A stretch of DNA of 64,000 bases from Siphonodentalium dalli (GCA_032622095.1 CP136061.1:13347287-13411286), one strand, 5' to 3'; counted from the stretch's first letter, positions 48,277 through 60,326 are shown. Translations and numbers: made by a program. Notes: generated from the sequence alone by a model not told the origin.

Positions 48277-48309
48277 GTCAAGATGAAGAAATTCCAAAAA
48301 CACATGATG

Positions 48310-48455
48310 AGGTGTTCAGTCAGTCTGTATACGATATCAGGTGTTCAGTCAGTATATGATATCAGGTGTTCAGTCAATATACGATATCAGGTGTTCAGTC
48401 GGTATACGATATCAGGTGTTCGGTCGGTATACGATGTCAGATGTTCAGTCAATAA
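48310..48455 (+). repeat. 25-bp tandem repeat in 3' UTR, about six copies
   Basis: The unit reads roughly ATACGATATCAGGTGTTCAG plus TCAGT, with small substitutions among copies. It starts about 33 bases after the IMPDH stop and so should be part of the mature mRNA. Confidence 0.85.
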
Positions 48456-48539
48456 GAGTATGTAATGTCATTGCTTCAGGTGGTCAATTGAGAGGATTAC
48501 AGACTCTTGAACATTTCACCCATCAATAAGCGCAAGAAA

Positions 48540-48545
48540 AATAAA
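48540..48545 (+). promoter_or_regulatory. Polyadenylation signal AATAAA (predicted)
   Basis: It is the first exact AATAAA downstream of the IMPDH stop codon, 264 bases after it, and is followed by T-rich sequence. Confidence 0.55.
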
Positions 48546-48788
48546 TATTCTAGTCGGACCTTGCTATCACAACATTGATTTAAGGCCATTAAAAATTAAA
48601 TATCTGTGTTCTCAGTGCAATTAGATCTAAATTTTGAGAGGGAGCAGGGCTTAAAATTGGTACGAGAATCAGAATCTCGCAAATGATTATCGCAAGTGAA
48701 ACATGAAAATAAAGTGTTTTTTTCAATTGGCCAGCAGTAAATCGTTCGAAATTAAAAGCTATACATGTACAATAAATAAGTTTAGTAT

Positions 48789-48904
48789 GCCTGTCATTTG
48801 CAGAATGAGGTCCCCAGAGGGTGAATAAAGTGATGCTAGCCCCCATAGCGGGATAACGTCACTAATTCCACCCTCTGGGGACCTCATTCTGCAAATGACA
48901 GGCA
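48789..48904. mobile_element. Single-palindrome remnant of the hAT-like MITE
   Basis: GCCTGTCATTTGCAGAATGA and its inverse TCATTCTGCAAATGACAGGC close one ~115-bp palindrome. The Mutator-like element begins 10 bases later. Confidence 0.8.
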
Positions 48905-48914
48905 CCTTATACTC

Positions 48915-50235
48915 TAGTCCAAGTCTTCTCGTACTAAAACTAGCTAAGATTTTGGGATGGAGAGATGCTAGTGTTTAGTCCGAGAACGCGCGCATAGCCT
49001 TCTTATGACACGAGTTAAGCGTTAATGACCCGCTCAAATAAAAAATTTCCGCAGAAGACATGCTATTTGATCTGAACCCCACATCAGTTGTGAATTGAAA
49101 GCGGTAATTTAATGCAAAAAGAGACATTTACCGCAATGTTTACAAATTTTTAAAAGTATGCGAACTCAGTTGACCTCGCGAACTGTGTTCGGCATTTTCC
49201 GTTGAAAATATTCCGTAGATTTTCGACTGACAACGCAAATTACGATGAATTCTCCATTGTAATCGTAATTATGTGTGTCAATAAATAAAAAATAAATAGA
49301 TTAATTAAACATTGAAGATATAAATGTAATACATTAAATAAATTACGGGGAATTACAACCCTCTCAAAGTTTAAAACAGTGTAAACACAACGAACATTAG
49401 AATAAATAATATGGTGCTACATTTCCCACATTTGGTGGACTTCAGTGAAATTAAGATATATACTAAGCGAACAGAGCAATATACTGCTCTTGTTAAGCAC
49501 ACAAAAAATCAAACAAAATTTGTATAAATTTTTAACCTTAAGTTTGAAAAGTCCCACTAAAACGGAAGAACTATATTTCGAAACTGTGTGATTCGGTTCT
49601 CCGATTATTTTATCAACACAAAAGTCAAAATGCACATGGATGAAAATCACACGCATGGCAAGTCAGACACAAGAGTTCTAATTTGCTCCAATTTTGACAA
49701 GTTGCTTGCGAAAATTGTCAACAAAACTACCTTTCTGATCCTCCATTATGTCATTAAGTTTTTAGTGCGGGAATTGTTCTCAAAGCACATTGGAAACTGG
49801 ACTTTGCGGCGATCGGTTTTCACCATTTTGTTCGGAAAACCCCGCGCTATATATAGAAACGGAAACTAGAATACTCAGAACAAACACCGGACAATGCCGA
49901 AGTTCTTCGGAACCTGAGTTCGGCTTTCAGTTAAGTAAACAAACAGAAAAAACAACGATGTTTGTCGCACTCAACCGGAATATTCTATGTGTAATTTAAC
50001 ATTAAAGTTAGATTATTATACACCATTCTGACCATAAGATGTCACTCTTTCCGACGTATATAGCATCATGTATTGCTTTGTTAGGTAAATCGAGTAAAAT
50101 ACACCACAGATTCCCGCCACAGATCCTGGGCGTAACTCGTGTCATAAGAAGGCTATGCGCGCGTTCTCGGACTAAACACTAGCATCTCTCCATCCCAAAA
50201 TCTTAGCTAGTTTTAGTACGAGAAGACTTGGACTA
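48915..50235. mobile_element. Mutator-like long-TIR element, solo copy (1321 bp)
   Basis: Ends are TAGTCCAAGTCTTCTCGTAC and its inverse, with TIRs extending over 100 bases (through GCGCGCATAGCCTTCTTATG). The exact 9-bp TSD CTTATACTC lies at 48906-48914 and 50236-50244. The interior is homologous to 18300-19170. It lacks the hAT insertion and so records the empty site. It sits directly beside a palindromic MITE (48789-48904). Confidence 0.9.
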
Positions 50236-50329
50236 CTTATACTCAGGCCTGGATCAATGATGTGACGATTGGTCAAAGTTTTATTGGGAAATGTGTGAGG
50301 TCTGCGATTCTTGATGCATCTCTATCATA

Positions 50330-50566
50330 TTAACCCTTTGAGTGCCAGGGGCCGATCTCATTGGCCCTAAACCTACAAAATAAGTCTGTTAAAGAATATA
50401 AGAATAAATTATTAAAATTGTAAAAAAAAAAAAAAAAAAATTGTTAGGCCAATGCATTCTCTTATATATGCGAGGCGACCTATGGTCGACTCGCATATAT
50501 AAGAGAATGCATTGGCACAGGGTATATGGGTTGATAAAAAAATCGACCTGGCACTGAAAGGGTTAA
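50330..50566. mobile_element. TTAA palindromic MITE, family 3-type ends (237 bp)
   Basis: Ends TTAACCCTTTGAGTGCCAGG and CCTGGCACTGAAAGGGTTAA differ from the other two families. The element still carries one copy of the same 68-bp palindrome plus a poly-A tract. Confidence 0.8.
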
Positions 50567-50611
50567 GCAATAGTTATCCTTGATTTATTTTATGCTTGAA
50601 CTTGGAACTAG

Positions 50612-51040
50612 CAAGTCTGCAAATAGTGTGTCTGTCATTTGCAGAATGTGGTCCCCAGAGGGTGAATTTAATGATGCTATCGTGCACAGCGGGCTAGCAT
50701 CACCAAATTCACCCTCTGGAGACCTCATTCTGCTTAGGCCACATCTTCTGGGAAGTATCTATAGCATCAAATTAACATTGTTTTTAGTTACGTTTTCCCT
50801 CCTGGGAAGTTTCTATATCCCCTAATTTGCAGAAGGTAAAATCCATAATCGAGGTGCCCAACTTCAACTGGGGAACTTCAATCTGATCCTAGATCTACCA
50901 TAGCAGTTGAGGGCCTAAGCAGAATGAGGTCCCCAGAGGGTGAATTTAGTGATGCTAGCCCGCTATGTGGGATAGCATCACTAAATTCACCCTCTGGGGA
51001 CCTCATTCTGCAAATGACAGACACGCTATTTGCAGGCCTG
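50612..51040. mobile_element. Palindromic hAT-like MITE, full-length (429 bp)
   Basis: Ends CAAGTCTGCAAATAGTGTGT and ACGCTATTTGCAGGCCTG, two palindromes, centre in inverse sense (CTTCTGGGAAGTATCTATAG). The TSD is no longer clear. Confidence 0.82.
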
Positions 51041-51117
51041 TGACTATAAGAATATTCCGGAAGTGATACATTAATGTTCTCCTCACAAATAATAATGAGT
51101 TGAGTATCTATATTTCT

Positions 51118-51475
51118 TTAACCCTTTACCCAACAGAACGGCCCTGTGCCAATGCATTCTCTTATATATGCGTGTCGACCATAGATCGCCTTGCATATAT
51201 AAGAGAATGCATTGGGTTAACACATATTAAAAATTGTTAAAGGCCAATGCATTCTCTTATATATGCGAGGCGACCTATGGTCGACTCGCATATATAAGAG
51301 AATGCATTGGCACAGGGCATAACTTATGCATAACTGTAACCATCACAATGTGGTCAATGAATCGGTTCCAATGATATCCATATTTGTATGGTGTTATTGA
51401 GACAGACCGAAGATATTTTAGGCTGTTGAAGCTTTATTTGGGCGTTTTTGGCCATTTTGTTGGGTAAAGGGTTAA
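51118..51475. mobile_element. TTAA palindromic MITE, family 1 (358 bp)
   Basis: Complete TTAA ends and two palindromes with a very short spacer. Its right TTAA (51472-51475) is shared with the left end of a family 2 element. Confidence 0.88.
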
Positions 51476-51730
51476 CCCCTCCATGATTGAAGCTTCCTGA
51501 AATTTTGTGAAAACCCTGGGCAAATGCATTCTCTTATATATGAGAGTTTTCCATAGGGAGCCATGCATATTTAAGAGATACATTGGCCTAACAATATTTA
51601 CATTGACCTTGTAAGCCAGTGAATTCTCTTATATATACAAGGATGGGAGACTCACATATATGAGAGATTGGAGAGATTGCATGCACTGGCACAGGGTCTA
51701 TAATTATGCTCCTGTTAATAAAGGGTTTAA
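51472..51730. mobile_element. TTAA MITE, family 2, abutting a family 1 copy
   Basis: It starts at the shared TTAA with CCCCTCCATGATTGAAGCTT and ends AAAGGGTTTAA. Two imperfect palindromes. A family 1 element follows 14 bases later. Confidence 0.78.
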
Positions 51731-51743
51731 CTAAGTTATGCAA

Positions 51744-52141
51744 TTAACCCTTTACCCAACAAACCGGCCAAAACCGGCCAAATAAAGCTTCAACAGCCTA
51801 AATTATCTTGGGTCTGTCTCAATAAAACCATACAAATATGGATATCATTGGAATCGGCTCATTGACCACATTGTGATGGTTATAGTTATGCCCTGTGCCA
51901 ATGCATTCTCTTATATATGCGAGTCGACCATAGGTCGCCTCGCATATATAAGAGAATGCATTGGCCTAAAAAAAACTTTTTTTAACACTTTTTACCATTT
52001 TTTCTTACATTCTTTAACAATTTTATATTTTTAATGTGTTAAGCCAATGCATTCTCTTATATATGCGAGGCGACCTATGGTCGACTCGCATATATAAGAG
52101 AATGCATTGGCACATGGCCCTTCTGTTGGGTAAAGGGTTAA
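51744..52141. mobile_element. TTAA palindromic MITE, family 1, inverse orientation (398 bp)
   Basis: TTAACCCTTTACCCAAC and GGGTAAAGGGTTAA ends. The unique arm (CATACAAATATGGATATCAT) is on the left, so it lies opposite to the 51118 copy. Confidence 0.9.
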
Positions 52142-53912
52142 ATATAAAGTAGTTAGAAAACAAGCCACATGAAACCAGGCTTGGGATATCGGTTGGTATG
52201 ATGCTGTCCCGCCCCATTGCTCTGCCTCAAAATCGACATCCAGGTACAATTTGTGTACAAATGCTCAGTTTGTAGTAACTTGAGGTCATAAATCGTTACC
52301 TCCTGCTATGTTGTGGGGTATATAGAGATTTGATGCCTCTTTTTTAACTCCTCATCTCCGTCTCAAAATCGACATCCAGGTAGAATATGTGTATAAATGC
52401 TAAGTTTGTAGTAACTTGACATGTATAAATGAGCCTTATATTTGTTGTTGCGTTGTGTTCACATGTGAAATATCGCATTTTCATTGCTCACTTTTTTATG
52501 CTGTTGAATGTATTTTCCATTGTTTTAGTGATGAGTTGATAAAGGTTCCTTGACCGATTATATGAGGGCAGTGTTTCTATTCTACAGGATACATTTAATA
52601 AATATATGTTTCTACTTTCGACCCTTGTTGGGACCCACCCACACCCACGTCCAAATTTGTTCTGTTTTTGGCAGTTTTTTCCGACCATTTTTGGACACCC
52701 ACCCCCCTTTTAACTCTAAAACAGAGATTTGCGTGGGGAAATTCACAGTAAACAACTGTATATTAATTTCTGTGCATAATATTAGTCATGGATGTTAACA
52801 TTGACATGTAAATAGGAACAAGTCATTTTGGGGTCATTCGGTCAAAAAACATTTCAAAATTCAATCCATTAGCATGGGCTACAGGCTATACTGTTTGTCT
52901 GATCATAATGAAATTTGTCATTTATATTTTTGAGTTGCGGAAAATATTGTTTGTTTGTCCTATCGACCACCCACCCACCCCGGCATACGTGCCCGGAAAA
53001 AACTTTTTTTCCACCCCCTGTAATATAGGGTGAAAAATTAGGGGGCCGGAGGCAATTCATTTTCCACCCCTTCAGTTTCTGCTTAATGGAAACATCCATA
53101 CGTCCATATATTGCATATATTCATTCCACTTATAAAAAACAGAAATGATATGACAGGTCACAATGAGGCTGAATGAGCGTTGTAGTTATTGGGAGGGATC
53201 ATGAAGCCTTTTTATTTTAATCAAAAACGATCGCGGCATCAACCTCAGGTTGAACAAGGACATATACACAAAGTGTGCTGCGATCTAAAAAACACTGACT
53301 TCTGGTGTAACTTACTGATTTTAAAAGATTCTAGATTATGATGCCTTGTTATGTTCTGTATTTATTCCACACCCCTGTGGAATAATTTTAATCCATGAAT
53401 GTGACCAAAATTGATGCTACCTTTATTGTGATTTAAGCCTGATGAAAAATGCGGTAATTATGTGTGCATCACCCGGAGTGGATTGTTGACGTCATCGCTT
53501 TTGGCAACAACGACCTTGTACTCACCTTGTGGAATACAACAATATGTATTCACTGGCTGGGATTACATTTAATACATGTGGAATAAAGTATGTTATTTCC
53601 AGACTGTTATGAGTTGTGCACTTTCATTTTTTTAATTGATGATTAATAAATGTCACAAATTTATAACTGAATTGTATTATAATATTATATTGCATGCATT
53701 TATATATGGCATTCCACCGTTAATATTACAACATTGCTATTATACATCTATATATACACTCACACATGCATTCGCATTGGGGAACATGAATGCAGGAAGT
53801 TGGTTGGCCGAAATTACGTCACATGACGTCACACATGACCACCCAACTTGCATCCATTTTTGTGTAGACGCAACTTGCATCGAGTCATGAGGATAATGTC
53901 GGAAATGGGCGC
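52142..53912. other. 3' flank, no gene recognised
   Basis: Contains the two-copy motif CTCAAAATCGACATCCAGGT (52226 and 52362), the isolated satellite unit and AT-rich sequence. No open frame with a recognisable domain. Confidence 0.5.
52830..52930. repeat. Isolated copy of the 57.8 kb satellite unit
   Basis: TCATTTTGGGGTCATTCGGT, CATTAGCATGGGCTACAGGC and CTGATCATAATGAAATTTGT match the satellite 5 kb downstream. Confidence 0.75.
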
Positions 53913-54270
53913 TTAACCCTTTACCCAACAGAACGGCCCTGTGCCAATGCATTCTCTTATATATAAGAGAATGCATTGGCTTAACACATTAAAAATGATA
54001 AAATTGTTAAAGAATGTAAGAAAAATGGTTAAAAGTGTTAAAAAAAGATTTTTTTTAGGCCAATGCATTCTCTTATATATGCGAGGCGACCTATGGTCGA
54101 CTCGCATATATAAGAGAATGCATTGGCACAGGGCATAACTATAACCATCACAATGTGGTCAATGAGCCGGTTCCAATGATATCCATATTTGTATGGTTTT
54201 ATTGAGACAGACCCAAGATATTTTAGACTGTTGAAGCTTTATTTGGCCGGTTTGTAGGGTAAAGGGTTAA
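53913..54270. mobile_element. TTAA palindromic MITE, family 1 (358 bp)
   Basis: TTAA at both ends. The left palindrome has lost its central GCGAG...CGC part, so CTCTTATATATAAGAG is continuous; the right palindrome is complete. Confidence 0.9.
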
Positions 54271-54512
54271 TGCTCTTTTTATGTGAACGCTTTCACATTC
54301 CACACAAAATGTCAGACCAACTTACATCCAAATCAACATCCATTTCTGAATCATTTACATGTGAAGATAATTGTGACTAACGTCCCAATTAGACATTATT
54401 ATCGAAAGTTATGTGGATAATTTTATCGTGATTTGGTGTTGTCTGTCACTCTGTTTAGAGTTATTGCCCTTGTTAGGCTTCGATGGATGAATCTGGTATC
54501 TTGATTTAACAA

Positions 54513-54802
54513 GATGGTGCAGCATTAAAGACCCTGTGCCAGTGCATTGTCTTATATATGCACGTCTCCCATAGGGAGCCTCACATATATAAGAGAAGGC
54601 GCTGGATTACAAGGTCAGGGTAAATATTGTTAGGACAATGTATTCTCTTATATATGCGAGGCTCCCTATGGGATACTGGCATATATAAAAGAACGCATTG
54701 ACACATAATGTGGGTCACACAAAGTCACATAAGAGTCATAAGAGAATGATTGGCACAGGGTTTTCATAAAATTTCAGGAAGCTCCAGTCATGGAAGGGTT
54801 AA
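54513..54802. mobile_element. Family 2 MITE (left end truncated)
   Basis: GATGGTGCAGCATTAAAGAC arm, two palindromes, and end AGCTCCAGTCATGGAAGGGTTAA split as AGCTCCAGTCATGG + AAGGGTTAA. Confidence 0.75.
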
Positions 54803-56154
54803 CATTAGAAATTGACCAATTTGAGAGAAAGTTTCATCAATTGATTCTTCCCAGAGTTCTGCACCTCCTTGGATTAAAAAAGCAATACCCACTAAAACTC
54901 AGGAGTGTCGGGGGCACGTGTCATGCTTGATACAACATGAAACTTTACCCTAGAAAAAAATAAGAGTGTGTGGGGGGACACAATGTCATGCTTGCCATTG
55001 CATTTGTATAACCAAGTTTTGCATTTTTTGGTCTGTTTGCTCTTATATACTGTTGGGCATATCTTATGTTAGCAGAATTCTATATCATGCCATGAATCTC
55101 TATTATGGCTGTGTCCATAGATATAATATGTTAGCAGCATTCTAGGGAGTCTCTTTTAAAAGCCGACGAAAATCCAATATACATCTCTGATCTGTGATTC
55201 AGGTTTAATTTTCTGAGATGATGCAGCTTTCCCAAGATGACGAAATCAATCATTTCCAAATATGGAGTGCATGTCTGGCACAGTAAATGTTCTTGAGAAT
55301 CGTAGTATTTAGTAGGAGTTATAAAAACAACAAAATTCGAAAGAATAATCGGTAATAAATATCGTTGGCTGATCAAACCTCGAAGATGATGTCTACTTGA
55401 TTACGATGAGTATAATGAATTATGAAATGTTTGTATTCTGTATTATAAAATGTGTTGTATTTCACCATTGTGAGAAAAATTATCAAAATGTCATTGACCT
55501 TGGATTTTGCAATTTTAATATAACCAACCACAAAGCAGTGTTTGTACTTGTTATCGGCTTTTAATAGAGATGGGATTCTGCCTTGAAATGATCTATTATG
55601 CCACTAACCAATGAGATCTTGCATGCTCTGAGCCATAACCAATGGAATGGATAGAATCTCATCAATACAGAAAACTAAACTGAATCACAAATATAGAGAC
55701 ATAAATCGGTTAGGATTTCCGTCAGCTTTTCAAAGAAACTGCGTTCTAGCTCAGGCCATGCATCTACTACTATATATCACAAAAGTGTAAATCATGTAAT
55801 TTCCAACTGGACTTTCATCTAGTGTGAAATACATAATTATTAGTGAACAGGTATTAACTAAGAAATAGATTACCAGTGTTATCTTTTCTATTTTTTTTTT
55901 ATATTTTAAAAGTTTCAAGGTTTGTACCAACATTCGCACTGTCACTAGCCAAATTGCTTCTGTATAAAAATTAATTTGGCAAAAATTAATAATGCGTATA
56001 TTAAACTTTTCGAAAGCATTTATTTTGTGTATGAATTTTACATTCAAATGAGAATTGTTCCTAAACGTTCCAAAGATCCTTTTGGAATTTGGCAAACAAG
56101 AAAATTTTAGTCCAGCGCCAACCCTGGTTTGAATTGGTGGAATATGATCTCTAT
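54803..56154. other. 3' flank, no gene recognised
   Basis: AT-rich, low in repeats. Open frames up to 114 codons on the minus strand (55751-56095) are K/I/N-rich and look like chance. Confidence 0.5.
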
Positions 56155-56222
56155 GGGTGTAGCCTCTCTATGGGTGTAGGTGTAGCCTCTCTATGGGTGT
56201 AGCCTCTCTATGGGTGTAGCCA
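56155..56222. repeat. Short tandem CTCTATGGGTGTAGC
   Basis: Four copies of a 15-21 bp unit. Confidence 0.8.
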
Positions 56223-56499
56223 GAGTAGAGATTTGTGGTCTGTTCCAGCACCATTCATGATGAGACAGAATCAAATCACATTTATATAATTGTTGTATAT
56301 TTGTTTGTTGTTATGTTATGTACATCAACATATTTGTCTATATGTTGATAATGAACTAACTTTTCCAAATGAATTACTAAAGTTTATTAAGCATCAGAAA
56401 AATTTGTTTTTAACTTTGTTTTACCCCTGGTAAATTCAATTACATTGTTGGTTTGCACCTTTGACGAACAAAAGTTCTAACATGGTAAACCATATTTGA

Positions 56500-56572
56500 G
56501 TTTCCTGCCCCGTATTTGGGTCCCCTGCCCCGTATTTGAGTTTCCTACCCCGTATTTGGGTCCCCTGCCCCT
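56500..56572. repeat. Short tandem CCCCGTATTTGRGT
   Basis: Units CCTGCCCCGTATTTGGGTCC and CCTACCCCGTATTTGAGTTT alternate, about four copies. Confidence 0.8.
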
Positions 56573-56960
56573 TGAGTTGGATTTGTTTTTTTCAACTAAC
56601 ACCTCAATTTGTCAAATTGTTGTGAAAGTACGAACAAATTCTCAAATATTTATCTAAAATAAAAATATATTATGCTTTACTATTAAATATATGTTGTAAA
56701 ATTAAATTCTGAACTTTGTGCACTCGATGCTATGAAATGATTCAAACAACATGGTAATTATAATGAAAATTAGATTTATGACAAGAGTCAAATATTCATT
56801 TTCATTATAATTTCCATGTTGTTTGCATTGTTCAGAGTAAACATGTGTATTTTGCATTAATCCATGGTTCAAATTCATTCATTTGTTGCACATTTTCTGT
56901 TGGAGTATAAACACAGATGGTCCCATAAATGGCCGGATTTAGTGTACAGTACGTACTCCT

Positions 56961-57012
56961 TTAACCCGTTCATCATGGGAGCTTCCTGAATTTTTTTGAA
57001 AAACCCTGTGTG
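56961..57012. mobile_element. Fragment of a family 2 MITE end
   Basis: TTTAACCCGTTCATCATGGG then AGCTTCCTGAATTTTTTTGA and AAAACCCTGTG; the rest is missing. Confidence 0.5.
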
Positions 57013-57039
57013 AACTTTTTGAGAACATTTTTTTGGTTG

Positions 57040-57540
57040 AGTTTGAAAAAGTGGGCCAAATAGAAATTCCCACTCTGCTCGGTCAGGAAAATATGGCAAT
57101 TGACCATGGAAACGTTTTTAGTAAGGTGAGACGAAATTTTTTTTGAAAAAAACAATCTGGGTCAAAAGTTCAAAAATGTCTTGAAAATAGGCAAAGTCCA
57201 AAAATAAACGGAAATTGTCCGAAACTAGTTCGGGGTCATAAATGGCTAATTTTGGGCCAAAAACATTTTGGATAGTCCAAAAATGTGGGTCAAATTTCAG
57301 TTTTCGCTCTGCTCGGTCGGGAAAATTTCGGAAAATGTGGCAAAGTGTCCCATATTCATAAATGGCCAACTGGGCCAAACTTTTTGAGTTGAAAATGTTT
57401 TGGGTCGAGTCTAAAAAAGAGGGTCTAATAGAAATTCCCGCTCTGCTCAGTCAGGAAAGTTTGGGAAAATGTGGCAAATGACCATCATGGCAATGTCTTT
57501 AGTAAGGTGAGACGAATTTCCTGCGAAAAAAAAAATCTGC
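57040..57540. repeat. Three diverged ~200-bp repeats
   Basis: GCTCTGCTCGGTCAGGAAAA, TTTAGTAAGGTGAGACGAA and GTGGCAAATGACCAT recur at about 57073, 57305 and 57440. No gene. Confidence 0.65.
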
Positions 57541-57784
57541 AGACTCGAAAATAGGAAGTGTAGGTTTTTTTGGGGTGCATATATTACCCCAAGGAATACT
57601 ATGAAACTATATGTTTTCTATTAGTCTCAGTCAGTATATACACAGTGCCTAAGCTGTTGCTGTGGGCCGGCCCAAGATCTTCATCTGTGCTGTGGAGACT
57701 GGTCTTTACTGTGTGAGATCTCGGCTTCAACTGTCAGACTGAGTTGAGTGCAGAGAGGTTGACCTGATGTAATCATCTAGTCAC

Positions 57785-60178
57785 ACCTGCAGGTCGTACC
57801 TTTAGTCTGATCATCATAAAATTTGTCATGTATATTAACAATGACTTGTAGATGGGAACGAGTAATTTTGGGGTCATTCGGCCAAAAAACATGGTCGCCA
57901 GCAGCCATCTTGGATTTTACTCTTTGTATGACTAAATTCTTCAGCACAGGCTACAGGTCGTACCTTTAGTCTGATCATTATAAAATTTGTCATGGCTGTT
58001 GAAATTGGAATGTAGATGGGAACGAGTCATTTTGGGGTCATTCGGACAAAAAACATGGCCGCCAGTGGCCATCTTGGATTTCAAAATTTAATCCATTAGC
58101 ACGGGCCACAGGGCCTACTGTTCTTCTGATCATCAAGATATTTGTCATGGATGATAATATTGACATGTAGATGGGAATGAGTAATTTAGGGGTCATTCGG
58201 CCAAAAAACATGGCCGCCAGTAGCCATCTTGGATTTTACTCTTTGTATGACTGAATTCTTTAGCACGGGCTGCAGGTCGTACCTTTAGTCTGATCATCAT
58301 AAAATTTGTCATGTATATTAACAATGACATGTAGATGGGAACGAGTAATTTTGGGGTCATTCGGCCCAAAAACATGGTCGCCAGCAGCCATCTTGGATTT
58401 TACTCTTTGTATGACTAAATCCTTTAGCACGGGCTACAGGTTGTACCTTTAGTCTGATCATCATAAAATTTGTCATGGCTGTTGAAATTGGAATGTAGAT
58501 GGGAACGAGTCATTTTGGGGTCATTCGGACAAAAACATGGTCGCCAGCGGCCATCTTGGATTTCAAAATTTAATCCATTAGCACGGGCCACAGGTCGTAC
58601 TGTTCTTCTGATCATCATGAAATTTGTCATGGATGTTAATATTGACATGTAGATGGGAACGAGTAATTTTGGGTCATTCTGCCAAAAATCATGGCCGCCA
58701 GCAGCCATCTTGGATTTTACTCTTTGTATGACTAAATTCTTTAGCACGGGCTACAGCTCGTACCTTTAGTCTGATCATCATAAAATTTGTCATGGATGTT
58801 AAAAATGACATGTAGATGGGAACGAGTCATTTTGGGGTCGTTCGGTCAAAAAACATGGCCGCCAGCAGGCATCTTTGATTTTACTCTTTGTATGACTAAA
58901 TCCTTTAGCACGGGCTACAGGTCGTACCTTTAGTCCGATCATCATAAAATTTGTCATGGCTGTTGAAATTGGAATGTAGATGGGAACGAGTAATTTTGGG
59001 GTCATTCGGCCAAAAAACATGGTCGCCAGCAGCCATCTTGGATTTTACTCTTTGTATGACTAAATTCTTCAGCACAGGCTACAGGTCGTACCTTTAGTCT
59101 GATCATTATAAAATTTGTCATGGCTGTTGAAATTGGAATGTAGATGGGAACGAGTCATTTTGGGGTCATTCGGACAAAAAACATGGCCGCCAGTGGCCAT
59201 CTTGGATTTCAAAATTTAATCCATTAGCACGGGCCACAGGGCCTACTGTTCTTCTGATCATCAAGATATTTGTCATGGATGATAATATTGACATGTAGAT
59301 GGGAATGAGTAATTTAGGGGTCATTCGGCCAAAAAACATGGCCGCCAGTAGCCATCTTGGATTTTACTCTTTGTATGACTGAATTCTTTAGCACGGGCTG
59401 CAGGTCGTACCTTTAGTCTGATCATCATAAAATTTGTCATGTATATTAACAATGACATGTAGATGGGAACGAGTAATTTTGGGGTCATTCGGCCCAAAAA
59501 CATGGTCGCCAGCAGCCATCTTGGATTTTACTCTTTGTATGACTAAATCCTTTAGCACGGGCTACAGGTTGTACCTTTAGTCTGATCATCATAAAATTTG
59601 TCATGGCTGTTGAAATTGGAATGTAGATGGGAACGAGTCATTTTGGGGTCATTCGGACAAAAACATGGTCGCCAGCGGCCATCTTGGATTTCAAAATTTA
59701 ATCCATTAGCACGGGCCACAGGTCGTACTGTTCTTCTGATCATCATGAAATTTGTCATGGATGTTAATATTGACATGTAGATGGGAACGAGTAATTTTGG
59801 GTCATTCTGCCAAAAATCATGGCCGCCAGCAGCCATCTTGGATTTTACTCTTTGTATGACTAAATTCTTTAGCACGGGCTACAGCTCGTACCTTTAGTCT
59901 GATCATCATAAAATTTGTCATGGATGTTAAAAATGACATGCAGATGGGAACGACTAATTTTGGGGTCATTCGGCCGAAAACATGGCCACCAGCAGCCATC
60001 TTGGATTTTACTCTTTGTATGACTAAATCATTTAGCACATGCTACAGGTCGTACCTTTAGTCTGATCATCATAAAATTTGTCATGAATATTAATAATGAC
60101 ATGTGGATGGGAACGACTCATTTTGGGGTCATTCGGCCGAAAACATGGCCACCAGCAGCCATCTTGGATTTTACTCCA
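57785..60178. repeat. ~155-165-bp satellite, about 15 copies, with 1128-bp higher-order duplication
   Basis: Unit landmarks: TTTAGTCTGATCATCATAAA, GACATGTAGATGGGAACGAG, GGGGTCATTCGGCCAAAAAA, CATGGCCGCCAGCAGCCATC, TTGGATTTTACTCTTTGTAT. A block from about 57890 is repeated almost exactly 1128 bases later (58193-58375 equals 59321-59503), that is, seven units. A lone diverged unit lies at 52830-52930. Confidence 0.93.
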
Positions 60179-60326
60179 CATTCCTAATCGCTCCATTGAC
60201 TGTAATACATTAAATTATTCCCTTTCCAAGTTGAGCTACAGTGTCATTGACACTTTCATTTATGTTTACCCATACCATAGTATGGTAAACATAGTGTCAA
60301 CGTCCGGATTGACCACTCACCGTTAG

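Larger units (their letters stand above)
48277..48565 (+). other. Likely IMPDH 3' UTR
   Basis: This is the region after the stop codon. It contains six ~25-bp tandem copies of a 'GATATCAGGTGTTCAGTC' unit (about 48310-48455), then a canonical AATAAA at 48540-48545. The transcript end is inferred to lie within about 20-30 bases of that signal; no cDNA evidence is available here. Confidence 0.6.

Noticed and set aside
55751-56095. 114-codon minus-strand frame
   Set aside because: Composition matches AT-rich intergenic DNA (Ile, Lys, Asn, Phe); nothing recognised.
58193-60038. Identical 60- and 107-codon minus-strand frames repeated 1128 bases apart
   Set aside because: They follow the satellite's higher-order copy and shift frame between units; no codon signal.
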